From Acidobacteria bacterium 28-1 (GTDB taxonomy: Bacteria; Acidobacteriota; Blastocatellia; Pyrinomonadales; Pyrinomonadaceae): a stretch of DNA of 64,000 nt. The DNA lies in assembly GCA_002050365.1 (NCBI GenBank), contig MWYZ01000071.1, positions 1 to 64,000 of the forward strand, in the 5' to 3' direction. The position numbers were made by a program, and so were the translations under genes. Shown here one piece after another: positions 23,953 through 31,830 of this stretch. The notes beneath the pieces are model-generated. The model was not told where the DNA came from, made no database searches, and saw only the letters and a program-made list of their open reading frames with translations. Numbering within the stretch: position 1 is the stretch's first letter; each line of letters begins with the position of its first letter.

Positions 23953-25830
23953 TTAATCCTTGATTTCAACTTGAAATGTCTTCGTCGTATCGTTTCCGAG
24001 AATGTCAATAACTTTTACCTGCACCGAATAAACGCCCGGCGCGTCGTAAGCGTGTTTGCACGAAACATCTATTTTGCGGTCTTTGCGCGTGCGGTAAGAT
24101 TGCCATTGATTGTGAAAAGTGTCGCCTTTGAAATCGAAATCAACCGCCCAATAATCAATCCAAGATTTCCAATCTTTTATCTTTTCCCGAATGTCTTGCG
24201 GGACGTAATCGAGCGGCGCGATAAAGTTGGTTAAATCAATCTGCAATTCGCGCCTTTTGATTTTCGTTTCGGTAAATAACGCGGCAAGCTCGAAAAATTG
24301 AATGTCGCCTTGTTCGACGGCTTTCTTTTCCAAAACTTCACGCGGAATCAAAACGAACCGCACATCAACGCCCGCTTCTTTAGCTTGCTGTCTGGCTGTT
24401 TCGTTTATGTCGAGCGCAAATTCCCAACCGAGAATATCAATGCCCGTGCTTTGAGCGATTGCCAGATTCTTTTTCCATTCGAGAATAATCGCTTTGACAT
24501 CGCCCAAAGTTACCGGCGAATCAACCGCGCCGACGTGAACGACGCGCCCGTTTTTAACGCCGTGTAGCCACGCGAAACCGTTTAGTTTTTCGGCATTGTA
24601 AAGTTCGAGAATAAATTTGTTGTAAGCGTCAATGCGCTGTTCCGAGTTTGCGCCGAACTCGTCTTTCTGCCACGCCTGCCGCTCGTATTTGCCGAGATTC
24701 TGCACGACAAACGGTTTGACATTCGGAATTGACAACAGCCGTTTCCGCGCCGTGTGAATCGCAAAACGCCCCAAATCGCAGGTTATCCAACGCCGTCCGA
24801 GTTTTTCGGCAACGGCGGCGGTTGTTCCCGAACCGCAGAAACAATCTAAAATCAAATCGTTTTCGTTTGACGACGCTTTGATAATCCTCTCAAGAAATTC
24901 CGTTGGCTTTTGTGTTGCATAATTAGTATTTTCAGTAGCCATTGGATTAACAAAATTGATGTCAGTCCATACATCATCAATGACAATTCCTTTAGTTTCA
25001 TTTAAATAACGTTTATATCCATAGTTTGCGCCTGCCGTTTTAGGAATAACAATTCTATTTTCGGCTTGAAGTTTCTCAAAAGTTGCTTGTGAATATGTGC
25101 TTAGATTATCAATTCTGTATAATCCTCTACCATTTTTATCATCGTGTTTAAACCGTTGTAAATACTCAGTTGTATATTCTTTAAATTGTCTTTGATAGTT
25201 GTATTTTGAAGTTTTTGAATAAAAGAATAAAGTATCGTGGTTTGAAGGAAACTTATTAGAAATTGCTTTGCTACTTCCCGTGCTTGAACTGCGTCTCCAA
25301 ATGATTTCTGAAAGAAAATTATCAATCCCAAAAACTTCATCCAAAACCGCTTTCGCATAATGTCCGACGTGCCAATCGAGATGAACATAAATGCTTCCGT
25401 CTTCGGCAAGCAGTTCACGAAGCAGAATTGCCGTTTCATAAAACCATTGCAGATACGAATCCAAACCTTTGCCCCAAGTGTCGCGGTAAGCCTTTTGTTC
25501 GATGATGCTCGGCTCTTTGGTAAATTGCGTGCCTTCGACTTCGACTTGAAACGAGAAATTCGCGTCCGTATTAAACGGCGGGTCAATGTAAATCAAATTC
25601 ACCTTTCCGGCAAATTCCGGCAGCAGCGACGGCAAAACATATCGTTTATCGCCCCAAATCAAACGGTTGCGCCATTCGGCTTGGCTCGCAGCAGCAAACA
25701 TATTTCTCTGCCGTTCCTGCACACTCTCATTAACGGTTTCCACCGTCTGAAAAGGCAAAGCGATTTTCAGCGGCGATTTGCGCCGCCCGTCCGCATCATA
25801 TTTACCATCCCAAGTTAATTCAACAGGCAT
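23953..25830 (-). CDS. Type III-like site-specific DNA methyltransferase (Mod)
   Basis: A 625-residue protein from ATG 25830 (GGAAAC upstream); the open frame runs further but lacks support. Motif IV DPPFNTD at residues 83-89 precedes motif I LDCFCGSGTTAAVAEKLG near 320, the order of beta-class amino-methyltransferases. RWITCDLGRFAIHTARKRL follows as motifs X and II. The region between (about 130-300) is the likely target-recognition domain. A C-terminal part of 250 residues ends in an Ig-like beta domain (YDAPGVYSVQVKVIDILGN). It methylates adenine (or N4-cytosine) and gives specificity to the downstream Res subunit. Confidence 0.9.
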   Translation of the reverse strand: MPVELTWDGKYDADGRRKSPLKIALPFQTVETVNESVQERQRNMFAAASQAEWRNRLIWGDKRYVLPSLLPEFAGKVNLIYIDPPFNTDANFSFQVEVEGTQFTKEPSIIEQKAYRDTWGKGLDSYLQWFYETAILLRELLAEDGSIYVHLDWHVGHYAKAVLDEVFGIDNFLSEIIWRRSSSTGSSKAISNKFPSNHDTLFFYSKTSKYNYQRQFKEYTTEYLQRFKHDDKNGRGLYRIDNLSTYSQATFEKLQAENRIVIPKTAGANYGYKRYLNETKGIVIDDVWTDINFVNPMATENTNYATQKPTEFLERIIKASSNENDLILDCFCGSGTTAAVAEKLGRRWITCDLGRFAIHTARKRLLSIPNVKPFVVQNLGKYERQAWQKDEFGANSEQRIDAYNKFILELYNAEKLNGFAWLHGVKNGRVVHVGAVDSPVTLGDVKAIILEWKKNLAIAQSTGIDILGWEFALDINETARQQAKEAGVDVRFVLIPREVLEKKAVEQGDIQFFELAALFTETKIKRRELQIDLTNFIAPLDYVPQDIREKIKDWKSWIDYWAVDFDFKGDTFHNQWQSYRTRKDRKIDVSCKHAYDAPGVYSVQVKVIDILGNDTTKTFQVEIKD

Positions 25831-26029
25831 AGAAGTTTCCTTTTTTGAAGATGATTTTTCAGATAAAAAGCGAAGTCTGTTTTTAAGTTTTATAAAGTGA
25901 TTTTGAGTAGCAACCAAGATTAACACGGCGCAAACCGTCAGACAAGAAACGGCAAAATCATCGCACACCGACAGCAACCAAAGCAAATTTGCGGAAAGTT
26001 TAGTTTCTTATTACAATCCAAGAAAAGAA

Positions 26030-26060
26030 AAGCCCTTAGTTCTTGAACAACTAAAGGCTT
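26030..26060 (-). terminator. Rho-independent terminator upstream of mod
   Basis: AAGCCCTTAGTT pairs with AACTAAAGGCTT (one mismatch) around a short loop. On the - strand it is followed by a TTTTCTTTTCTT tract. It would insulate mod-res from transcription of the integrative element to the right. Confidence 0.7.
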
Positions 26061-26399
26061 CGATATTTGAAAACTGAATATGCTGTTTTGTTTTCAGGCA
26101 AAAGCAGTCTATCAAAGTATTGATTTCCTTCGCAAGTTTCCTGTATCTAAAAACGTATCTGTTACTTGCTATTACAGAGTGTTTTCGAGTGACAATATAC
26201 TTTGAGAAAGTCAACAGATAACACTCTATAACACTAGGTAAATACAAGTAAAATAAAGCGTTTATGCACTATCAAACATTAATTGATCCAAAACGCAGAT
26301 GTTATGAGCTAAGATTTTGCATAAAGCCTCGCTAATCTGTGCCGTTCTCGTTTTGCTTCTCAACTTACCACAACTAGAATAAAGTCCAGCGAATAAAAG

Positions 26400-26436
26400 T
26401 TATTGTTTCCGTCTCGTGCCCAATGACTTGTTGGAT
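26400..26436 (-). other. attC left half site at the far end of the array
   Basis: On the - strand: ATCCAACAAGTCATTGGGC then ACGAGACGGAAAC, matching the L arm of the other sites (CTAACAAGTCATTGG at 18.57 kb). No R arm is found further left, so it is truncated. It shows that the - oriented array once extended past 26.4 kb. Confidence 0.6.
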
Positions 26437-26498
26437 TAGGTGTCGGCGTTAACAAGGTAGCCGACAAGTTGAAAATGTTTCAGAGCGAGGTAAAGACT

Positions 26499-26768
26499 AT
26501 GCAACAAAACTCAGAGAAAGAGAAAGCAATCAAGAGCGTGGAAAATCTGATGGAGGACTTAAACCCGACGGAGAGGCTAGTCTTTATGCACTGTTACGCA
26601 ACGCATCTGAAGTTCGGGTCGGGCAAGAGAGCCGACGAGTTAGTGAACAAGGTAGGCTTCGAGGAAGCGGCAAAACTCTCGACAGACGAGTTTCTCAAAC
26701 GAGTGGAAGCGGAAACCTCGCGCACCCCAACCCAACATCAGAAACTGGAATTCAACACGGACGTTTAG
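26499..26768 (+). CDS. Small hypothetical protein
   Basis: An 89-residue, highly charged, helical protein (MQQNSEKEKAIKSVENLMED). ATG 26499 is preferred to ATG 26475 and TTG 26469 because GCGAGG lies about 9 bp upstream. It contains LNPTERLVFMHCYATHLKFG, a helix-rich segment that could be an HTH-like or adaptor fold. There is no signal peptide. It stands alone on the + strand between an attC half site and the - strand integrative element. Function unknown. Confidence 0.5.
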   Translation: MQQNSEKEKAIKSVENLMEDLNPTERLVFMHCYATHLKFGSGKRADELVNKVGFEEAAKLSTDEFLKRVEAETSRTPTQHQKLEFNTDV

Positions 26769-26824
26769 GCACACTCTCCCTAGAAGAATTAAGCCGCAGC
26801 GGTTAAATTGGTTTTGATTTCCAG

Positions 26825-27223
26825 CTATTCCTTCGCCATCAAAAACGCTTTCAAACTGCGCGAATCGTTCGTCTTTTCAAGTTCATATTCTGCAACCCGC
26901 TCTTGCAGGCGTTCGATTTCCGACTTGAAAAATGTTTGACCGTCCGTGAGTGAGTCATCACGGCTTGCACGAAGTTCTGCGATAAGAACGACTTTCAACC
27001 CAAACGCGCAAAGATAATCTTTGTCGCGCCTCAGTCCGAGCGATTGTCTGACTTCGCCCGTCTGCGCGTCGAAGAAATAATATGTTGAAGTCGAATCGTA
27101 AGCCGTGCCGTCGGCGGTCATAATCTCTGCCGGTTCGACGTGCGCGTGTTTCGGATTGGCACGAATACCGGCGCGAGTCTTTCGGTCGAGTTCATAGTTT
27201 TGGTTAAATGTTTTCGTGTTCAT
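26825..27223 (-). CDS. Hypothetical protein of the integrative element
   Basis: A 132-residue soluble protein beginning MNTKTFNQNYELDRKTRAG. ATG 27223 is chosen over an upstream start because the extra residues overlap the previous gene. The first two thirds are mixed alpha/beta (YDSTSTYYFFDAQTGEVRQ). The last 40 residues form a likely coiled coil (FFKSEIERLQERVAEYELEK). Not recognised. Last gene of the element on this strand. Confidence 0.55.
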   Translation of the reverse strand: MNTKTFNQNYELDRKTRAGIRANPKHAHVEPAEIMTADGTAYDSTSTYYFFDAQTGEVRQSLGLRRDKDYLCAFGLKVVLIAELRASRDDSLTDGQTFFKSEIERLQERVAEYELEKTNDSRSLKAFLMAKE

Positions 27224-27233
27224 AAATTTAATT

Positions 27234-27551
27234 TCATTGAAATTCCGCTCCAACTGCCTTTGCAAAATGTTTCAATACATTCCCGAATCTCGTATTAGCC
27301 GTTTCGAGTTCTTCCTGCAAATTCGAGTTGTGAAATTCCTGTAGCTGCGGCAAATGGTCAAAGGCAGACGTGCGGGCAAAATAAGCCTTGCGCCAAGTCG
27401 CTACTTTACGCTGTGCGGAAAGAACGGCTTTATCGGCAACCGGTTTATTCAGTTCGCCAGACTTCATTTGCCGTGCTAAAACCAATGCTGATTTGTTTAA
27501 TTCGTTAATGGCGGTGACTGCCTTTTCTGTAATTGTTTCTCTCATTCTCAT
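27234..27551 (-). CDS. Small helical hypothetical protein
   Basis: A 105-residue basic, all-helical protein (MRMRETITEKAVTAINELNK ... FGNVLKHFAKAVGAEFQ). ATG 27551, with GGAGAAATGAGA just upstream (AAAGGAG). It lies 7 bp after the preceding gene and 10 bp before the next, within one transcription unit. No domain was recognised; such proteins in satellites may be regulators or structural adaptors. Confidence 0.6.
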   Translation of the reverse strand: MRMRETITEKAVTAINELNKSALVLARQMKSGELNKPVADKAVLSAQRKVATWRKAYFARTSAFDHLPQLQEFHNSNLQEELETANTRFGNVLKHFAKAVGAEFQ

Positions 27552-27558
27552 TTCTCCT

Positions 27559-28212
27559 TTAATTTATAAAAGTTGATGCCGGGTCCGACATCTCATCAAG
27601 TAAATCCGCAAACCATTTGCGCGTGGTAGATTTCACGGCTTCAAAATAAATCTCGTATCGAGTTTTGCCAGTTATTCGCAGTGGTGTATTTAGACATTCA
27701 CGCTCCGTAATCTCAAAAGCAAAATCTTCAAATCTTTCCGGGGAATGATTGAATAAATGCTTCATCAAAAGCGATTGCTGCAACTGGCAGAGAATCGCCG
27801 CGCCGTTAAGTTTGAGAAATTCTCTGTCGGAGCGCTTTAAGATTCGCGCTCCGTCAATCGTTTGAAAATCGTCGGCGGAAACATCAAACGTAATGCCGTC
27901 GGCAATAAATCCATTTAAGATTTTGTGAAATGTGTCGGCTTCAAACTGTGCCAACTCATCATTGTTTTTGAAAGAATGTCTAAACTGACCACTGCGAATA
28001 ACTGCGGAAACTAACTTTGTTTGTTTTTCGGCTTCGCTTGAATTTGTTAGATTTTCGGGGAAATGTCTTAATTCATCACTGCGAATAACTGCGGAAACTA
28101 AACTTTCGGGAGTTTCCGCAGTTATTCGCAGTTGTGTTTCTAGACATTCTCCCGAAAAAACATTTTCTTCGGGTTTGGTTAATACTGATTTCAAGCGGTT
28201 ATTCCATTTCAT
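27559..28212 (-). CDS. Hypothetical protein carrying an internal DNA repeat
   Basis: A 217-residue protein from ATG 28212 (GGAGAAAAAAG upstream), overlapping the primase stop by 14 bp, so translation is coupled. It contains repeated peptides because the DNA repeats: LVSAVIRSDELRHF and LVSAVIRSGQFRHSF, plus CLETQLRIT and CLNTPLRIT from inverted copies. The rest is helical (FLKLNGAAILCQLQQSLLMK). No domain was recognised. The position directly after the replication protein, together with repeats in both orientations, suggests the region doubles as a DNA site. Confidence 0.6.
   Translation of the reverse strand: MKWNNRLKSVLTKPEENVFSGECLETQLRITAETPESLVSAVIRSDELRHFPENLTNSSEAEKQTKLVSAVIRSGQFRHSFKNNDELAQFEADTFHKILNGFIADGITFDVSADDFQTIDGARILKRSDREFLKLNGAAILCQLQQSLLMKHLFNHSPERFEDFAFEITERECLNTPLRITGKTRYEIYFEAVKSTTRKWFADLLDEMSDPASTFIN
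27668..28150. repeat. Iteron-like repeats in both orientations inside a gene
   Basis: Four copies of a unit with core CACTGCGAATAACTGCGGAA. Direct copies are at about 27977-28013 and 28063-28101 (40 bp, about five mismatches, starting AATGTCT). An inverted copy is at 28111-28150, and a shorter inverted copy at 27668-27698. Because the unit appears on both strands within one reading frame, protein-level repetition cannot explain it. A replication origin or protein-binding array next to the primase gene is the simplest reading. Confidence 0.65.
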
Positions 28213-30706
28213 CTTTTTTCTCCGTTTCCAATGAATGATGAAATGAATATTTAACGGTCGGTCTGCCGGGTTCGCCGCTTGTCGGTAGTTCCAGCAAATA
28301 GCCGTAGTCAATTAACAAAAAGATAACGTCTTTTATCGTGTCAGGCGTTTTCAGCCCGGACCACTGCTTACGTTTGATTTCGTAAGCTGTAAAACCTTGT
28401 TCAAGTTCACCTTTTTTGATTTTGCCGATTAGGATTTGAGCCAAAGAAAAGATTTGATTTTCTCCGAGCGCGAACACGCGCCGGGCGTGCGTGGTTAAAA
28501 CTTCAGTGTAAGCAATCGCTCGCAAAGTGGTTTCGAGTGTGATTTCATCCGGGAAATTGCCCGCGCCGATATTCTCAAGACAATGGAATATAAGCGCGAT
28601 TGCAAAACAACTTTTCGGTAGTTTGTAAAGATATGACGAAAACGGTTCGTCTTCAATTTGCAGAGTTTCGGCTTCGGCTTCAATGTCGCCGTTCCATTCG
28701 TCAACCGCCACTTGTGCGTCCCGGCTGAATTTTACAATGTGAAAAACATCGCCGTTCGCGCCGATTACTTTCCCGTTAAAATCAAAGTCGGCAAGTGTTT
28801 TGCAGATTCTGTTAGCTGCGGCATAACCGTTCAGCATTTGGTCATAATCGGCTTTGGTTGGTTTTTCGCTACGCTTGGTTGTGTCAGGATAAGCAAACAA
28901 AAAACGCTGCGGCAAGCCGTCCGAATTGTCGAAGGAGTAGGCTTCTGAAATGTACCGTTGCAGCTTCGACGGTTGAATGCCGCCGATTATTGAAAGTGTG
29001 CCGGATGTGATTTGAATTTCACCATTTCCAACTCTAGCCAGTTCGTAAGCAATCGCGCCTTTCCAAAGTTCAAGAATGAATGACCGGGCATTTAGGTCGT
29101 AATCGGCTTCAAGCGATTTAAACCAGCCGGTTAGTTCATCGCGGTTTTGTAATAAACCAATCGGATTTTCAGAAAGAAATTGTGCCATTTTTGGCGTGGT
29201 TATATCGTTAATTTCGTATCGGCGCAATATCGGTTCTTTCGGTTTTGGCGAAAGTTTAAGTTTTGTTTTGTAATCTTCGATGGATTTACTGTCTTTTAGA
29301 TGTGCATTTGTTTGCTTTTCGTGGAATCTTGCTTCAATGTCGTAATCCTTTCTTTTGTCCGAATACTCTTTTCGCGCCGCCGCTTGAAGTTCAAGAATCG
29401 GTTTTCGTGTTTCGTCTAATGCCGGTGTTTTTTTTGTTGACGGTAGACCGACACATCCGCCGTAAAGATTCGGCACGACAAACCAATCGGAGTGTCGCAA
29501 AGGTTTCACACGCACACGCGAGCCGATAAGACTTCCAACCATAATGACAGCCGATAACGCGAGAAAATCAAACGGACAGCCGATTACCATTGAAGCCGGG
29601 CGCAACCAGCCGGTTAAAACTTTCGGCAAGCAGTCATCTTCAAGCGCGGCAACTGGTTTCAAAGTTAAATCGAGCGGGCGCGGTTCGCCTTCAAAAATTA
29701 TTTCAGTCGGTTGCTGTGTGCTGTCGTCTTTGATTTTCCCGTTATGCCGTGAACCAAAGCCAGCCGCATAAAGAGCCTTGCTCGCGGCTGAATAATCGCC
29801 GCCGTGTTCAAGCTGTGTGTAAACTTGGACGGGATTAAAACCGCGCCCGGAATCAAATTCGGTTGACGTGCTGAAGACATAGAAAATTCTAATCCCGGTG
29901 TGAAAATTAGCCGAAGTAACGCTGTCGGTCGTCCCCGGTCGTTTGTAATGGAGCGATTCGCCGCGTTGGTAAATAAGTCTCCAACCGTGCTTTTCTAATA
30001 GTGATTGAACTTCCGCCCGCCCGTTGTAGTCATCAAAAGGCGAAAGCTCATTTACAAAAGTGCGACTTTCCGTTTTATCTTCTGCCTGTATTTTGACAGG
30101 CATCTGGTCAAAAGAGCGGGCGATTGTAAAAAGTGTGTTTCGTTCTTCAGCGGTTACAGTCGGAATGTTTTCAAAAGTGCCTTGCATCCATTCGTACCCA
30201 ACTGTCGGTGCAACGACAAAATAACCGGCTTCGCCTCTGGTTTCAATCAAAACCTTTACCTTATCGCCGGCGGGTATTTCTTCGGCAGTTGCCGGACGCG
30301 AAGCTAATTTTTTGTTTCCTTGAATGGATTCGGTAGGTACGCGGACAAGAATATGAAATCCTTTGTTGACGGTTTTTGCGATGACAAGTTTTTGAAACAG
30401 TTCGGGCAAGTGTTCTTTTACAATCTCGGTAAAATCTTCCATTAGTGAACCTGTCAAGTCATATTTGCAATCAATGTCCAAAACTTCGATATTGCCCGAA
30501 ACTTTTCCGGCTAATAAGGCGAGTCCGGTTGTTTCAGGCTTTGAGCCGTTAAACCATCGGCAGATTTCAATTTCATCTGGTTTATTCTTTTGATAATGCG
30601 CCCACGCGCCAACGGTTGGGCGTTTGGCTTTATCAACAGGGAGCGTTGCAAACCCAGCGACACTATAATTAATCGCGGCGCGTTGCAGAATGTTTTGATT
30701 AGTCAT
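28199..30706 (-). CDS. Bifunctional primase-polymerase with DUF3987 domain (element replication protein)
   Basis: An 835-residue protein. Residues 1 to about 200 are a PrimPol domain: YSVAGFATLPVDKAKRPTV, then EVLDIDCKYD (catalytic DxD near residue 77) and a later GEAGYFVVAPTVGYEW. The central and C-terminal parts fit DUF3987 (about 360-700; SLIGSRVRVKP and ITSGTLSIIGGIQPSKL), a family linked to replication proteins of mobile elements. A helicase-like role is suspected. It is expected to start replication of the excised element. It overlaps the next gene by 14 bp and the upstream one by 4 bp. Confidence 0.8.
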   Translation of the reverse strand: MTNQNILQRAAINYSVAGFATLPVDKAKRPTVGAWAHYQKNKPDEIEICRWFNGSKPETTGLALLAGKVSGNIEVLDIDCKYDLTGSLMEDFTEIVKEHLPELFQKLVIAKTVNKGFHILVRVPTESIQGNKKLASRPATAEEIPAGDKVKVLIETRGEAGYFVVAPTVGYEWMQGTFENIPTVTAEERNTLFTIARSFDQMPVKIQAEDKTESRTFVNELSPFDDYNGRAEVQSLLEKHGWRLIYQRGESLHYKRPGTTDSVTSANFHTGIRIFYVFSTSTEFDSGRGFNPVQVYTQLEHGGDYSAASKALYAAGFGSRHNGKIKDDSTQQPTEIIFEGEPRPLDLTLKPVAALEDDCLPKVLTGWLRPASMVIGCPFDFLALSAVIMVGSLIGSRVRVKPLRHSDWFVVPNLYGGCVGLPSTKKTPALDETRKPILELQAAARKEYSDKRKDYDIEARFHEKQTNAHLKDSKSIEDYKTKLKLSPKPKEPILRRYEINDITTPKMAQFLSENPIGLLQNRDELTGWFKSLEADYDLNARSFILELWKGAIAYELARVGNGEIQITSGTLSIIGGIQPSKLQRYISEAYSFDNSDGLPQRFLFAYPDTTKRSEKPTKADYDQMLNGYAAANRICKTLADFDFNGKVIGANGDVFHIVKFSRDAQVAVDEWNGDIEAEAETLQIEDEPFSSYLYKLPKSCFAIALIFHCLENIGAGNFPDEITLETTLRAIAYTEVLTTHARRVFALGENQIFSLAQILIGKIKKGELEQGFTAYEIKRKQWSGLKTPDTIKDVIFLLIDYGYLLELPTSGEPGRPTVKYSFHHSLETEKKDEME

Positions 30707-31017
30707 CGCTTCACCTCCGCCGCAAATCTTTCAAGCGTTTCGCGTCGTTTACGTTTATCGTGTTCGTCAGCCGCCGCATCAAGTCGTCCGTAAATCTTCA
30801 CGCAGGCGGCGCAGGCGGAAAACATCACTTGCACTTTGTCGTCGGTGTCAATCGCCGCTTTGCCGCAGCCGACGCAGAAGACCGTGCGCTGCCGCCCAAT
30901 TGCCGGAAGGCGTGAAAGTTTTGTCTGTTCGAGCAGTTGGCGCGTTGGTGATGCGGCGCGGGGAATAAGTCCCGCGCCGCCGTCAAAGTTTGGAAGTTGA
31001 ATTTTTTGATCGTTCAT
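30703..31017 (-). CDS. Small zinc-finger protein
   Basis: A 104-residue protein starting MNDQKIQLPNFDGGAGL. It has CVGCG and CAACV (about residues 48-52 and 70-73), two Cys pairs spaced for a single zinc site, then a strongly basic helix (EHDKRKRRETLERFAAEVKR). It is likely a DNA- or RNA-binding accessory protein. It overlaps both neighbours by 4 bp. Confidence 0.6.
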   Translation of the reverse strand: MNDQKIQLPNFDGGAGLIPRAASPTRQLLEQTKLSRLPAIGRQRTVFCVGCGKAAIDTDDKVQVMFSACAACVKIYGRLDAAADEHDKRKRRETLERFAAEVKR

Positions 31018-31286
31018 ACCGTTGCACCCCGCCCTTGATTTTTAATTTCGCGTGCAATGTGAGGATGCTCGCGCATAATGAACTCGCAGCGTTGCTGACA
31101 ATCCTGACAGAAGCCGCCCACAGCGAATTTCATATAATCGGAGTCGCATTTGACACATTGACCGAAAATTTTATTTTCCTTATAATTAAAAAAGCCTGAA
31201 GCCTTATTGGTTTGCCGCCAATAGTAAATTTTTGGTTTGAACTCGGAACGGTCGCCACCGCTTCCGAGTTTTTGATTTTTATTCAT
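31014..31286 (-). CDS. Small zinc-finger protein
   Basis: A 90-residue protein. CVKC (about residues 44-47) and CQDC (about 60-63) form a CxxC-x12-CxxC site. The N-terminus is basic and aromatic (KPKIYYWRQTNKASGFFNY). It overlaps the downstream gene by 4 bp, so it is coupled with it. Not recognised further. Confidence 0.6.
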   Translation of the reverse strand: MNKNQKLGSGGDRSEFKPKIYYWRQTNKASGFFNYKENKIFGQCVKCDSDYMKFAVGGFCQDCQQRCEFIMREHPHIAREIKNQGRGATV

Positions 31287-31360
31287 AATTCATTTTTTAC
31301 CTCATAATTTTTTCAGGCACACGCCAGAGATTCACGGCACTTTATCGTGTCGCTACGGTT

Positions 31361-31693
31361 TTATTTTGTTTGGGATTTGTCCGAAGAAAAGTTCTCGGCT
31401 TCGAGCGCAAGTTCACTATGGGTTTTGCGCTTGCCGGATTTGAGCCAGTCGAGCAACTCGGATTTTGAAAAATACAAATCTTTGCCGCGTTTGGAGTGCG
31501 GAATTAATCTTTTATGAACAAGGTCATAAATAGTTGGCACAGCCTTGCCGGTAATCCGGCTGGCGAATTCTGCGCCTTTGCCGATGTCTTCGGTTTCGGG
31601 AATTTGAGGAAATCTAAATGATGCGAAAAAATCGGTGAGTTCGGCGCGAATGGCGGTTCTGATGTCTTCGGTCGTCGGAATTGAAAGTTCCAT
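31361..31693 (-). CDS. Excisionase-like helix-turn-helix protein
   Basis: A 110-residue protein. The segment AVPTIYDLVHKRLIPHSKRG then LYFSKSELLDWLKSG (about residues 48-85) is the winged HTH_17 pattern of excisionases (AlpA/Xis type): recognition helix, basic turn, and the strand before SKSELLDWL. It probably controls excision or element genes together with the recombinase. ATG 31693 with AAAGGAGAAAT upstream. Three copies of a 15-bp repeat lie just upstream (31770-31830) and may be its operator. Confidence 0.75.
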   Translation of the reverse strand: MELSIPTTEDIRTAIRAELTDFFASFRFPQIPETEDIGKGAEFASRITGKAVPTIYDLVHKRLIPHSKRGKDLYFSKSELLDWLKSGKRKTHSELALEAENFSSDKSQTK

Positions 31694-31769
31694 TTTGCTT
31701 ATTTCTCCTTTCTACAAAACTAGGATAAGCAAAACGAGATTCAGAAAACAGACCAATTTGAAAAATATT

Positions 31770-31830
31770 TTTGAGCCTAAAATTGCGGATTTTAGGCTCA
31801 AAGTAGCATTAACATTTTGAGCCTAAAATT
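31770..31830. repeat. Three copies of TTTGAGCCTAAAAT upstream of the HTH gene
   Basis: A perfect 14-bp inverted repeat (31770-31783 with 31789-31802) and a third, direct copy at 31816-31829 that overlaps the stop of the upstream gene. The hairpin could end transcription, but the extra copy points to a protein-binding site (operator) controlling the HTH gene. The 5-bp spacer makes a tight hairpin. Confidence 0.6.

Larger units (their letters stand above)
25831..26498. other. Gap between mod and the small gene at 26.5 kb
   Basis: No gene is convincing here; the - strand frame at 26011-26247 reads through the terminator. The stretch holds the terminator at 26030-26060, an AGAGTGTT/AACACTCT pair (about 26176-26230) that could be an operator, and the left half of an attC at 26400-26436. 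Confidence 0.5.

Noticed and set aside
26011-26247. 78-residue frame on the - strand
   Set aside because: It reads through the terminator hairpin, has no ribosome site and an unnatural composition.
26448-26475. GTTAACAAGGTAGCCG resembles the 3' end of 16S rRNA
   Set aside because: Only about 15 bases match and there is no rRNA around it; the sequence is part of a GTCGGC/GCCGAC inverted repeat.
27668-28150. CRISPR array
   Set aside because: The repeats are too few, irregularly spaced, in both orientations and inside a reading frame; no cas gene is in the window.
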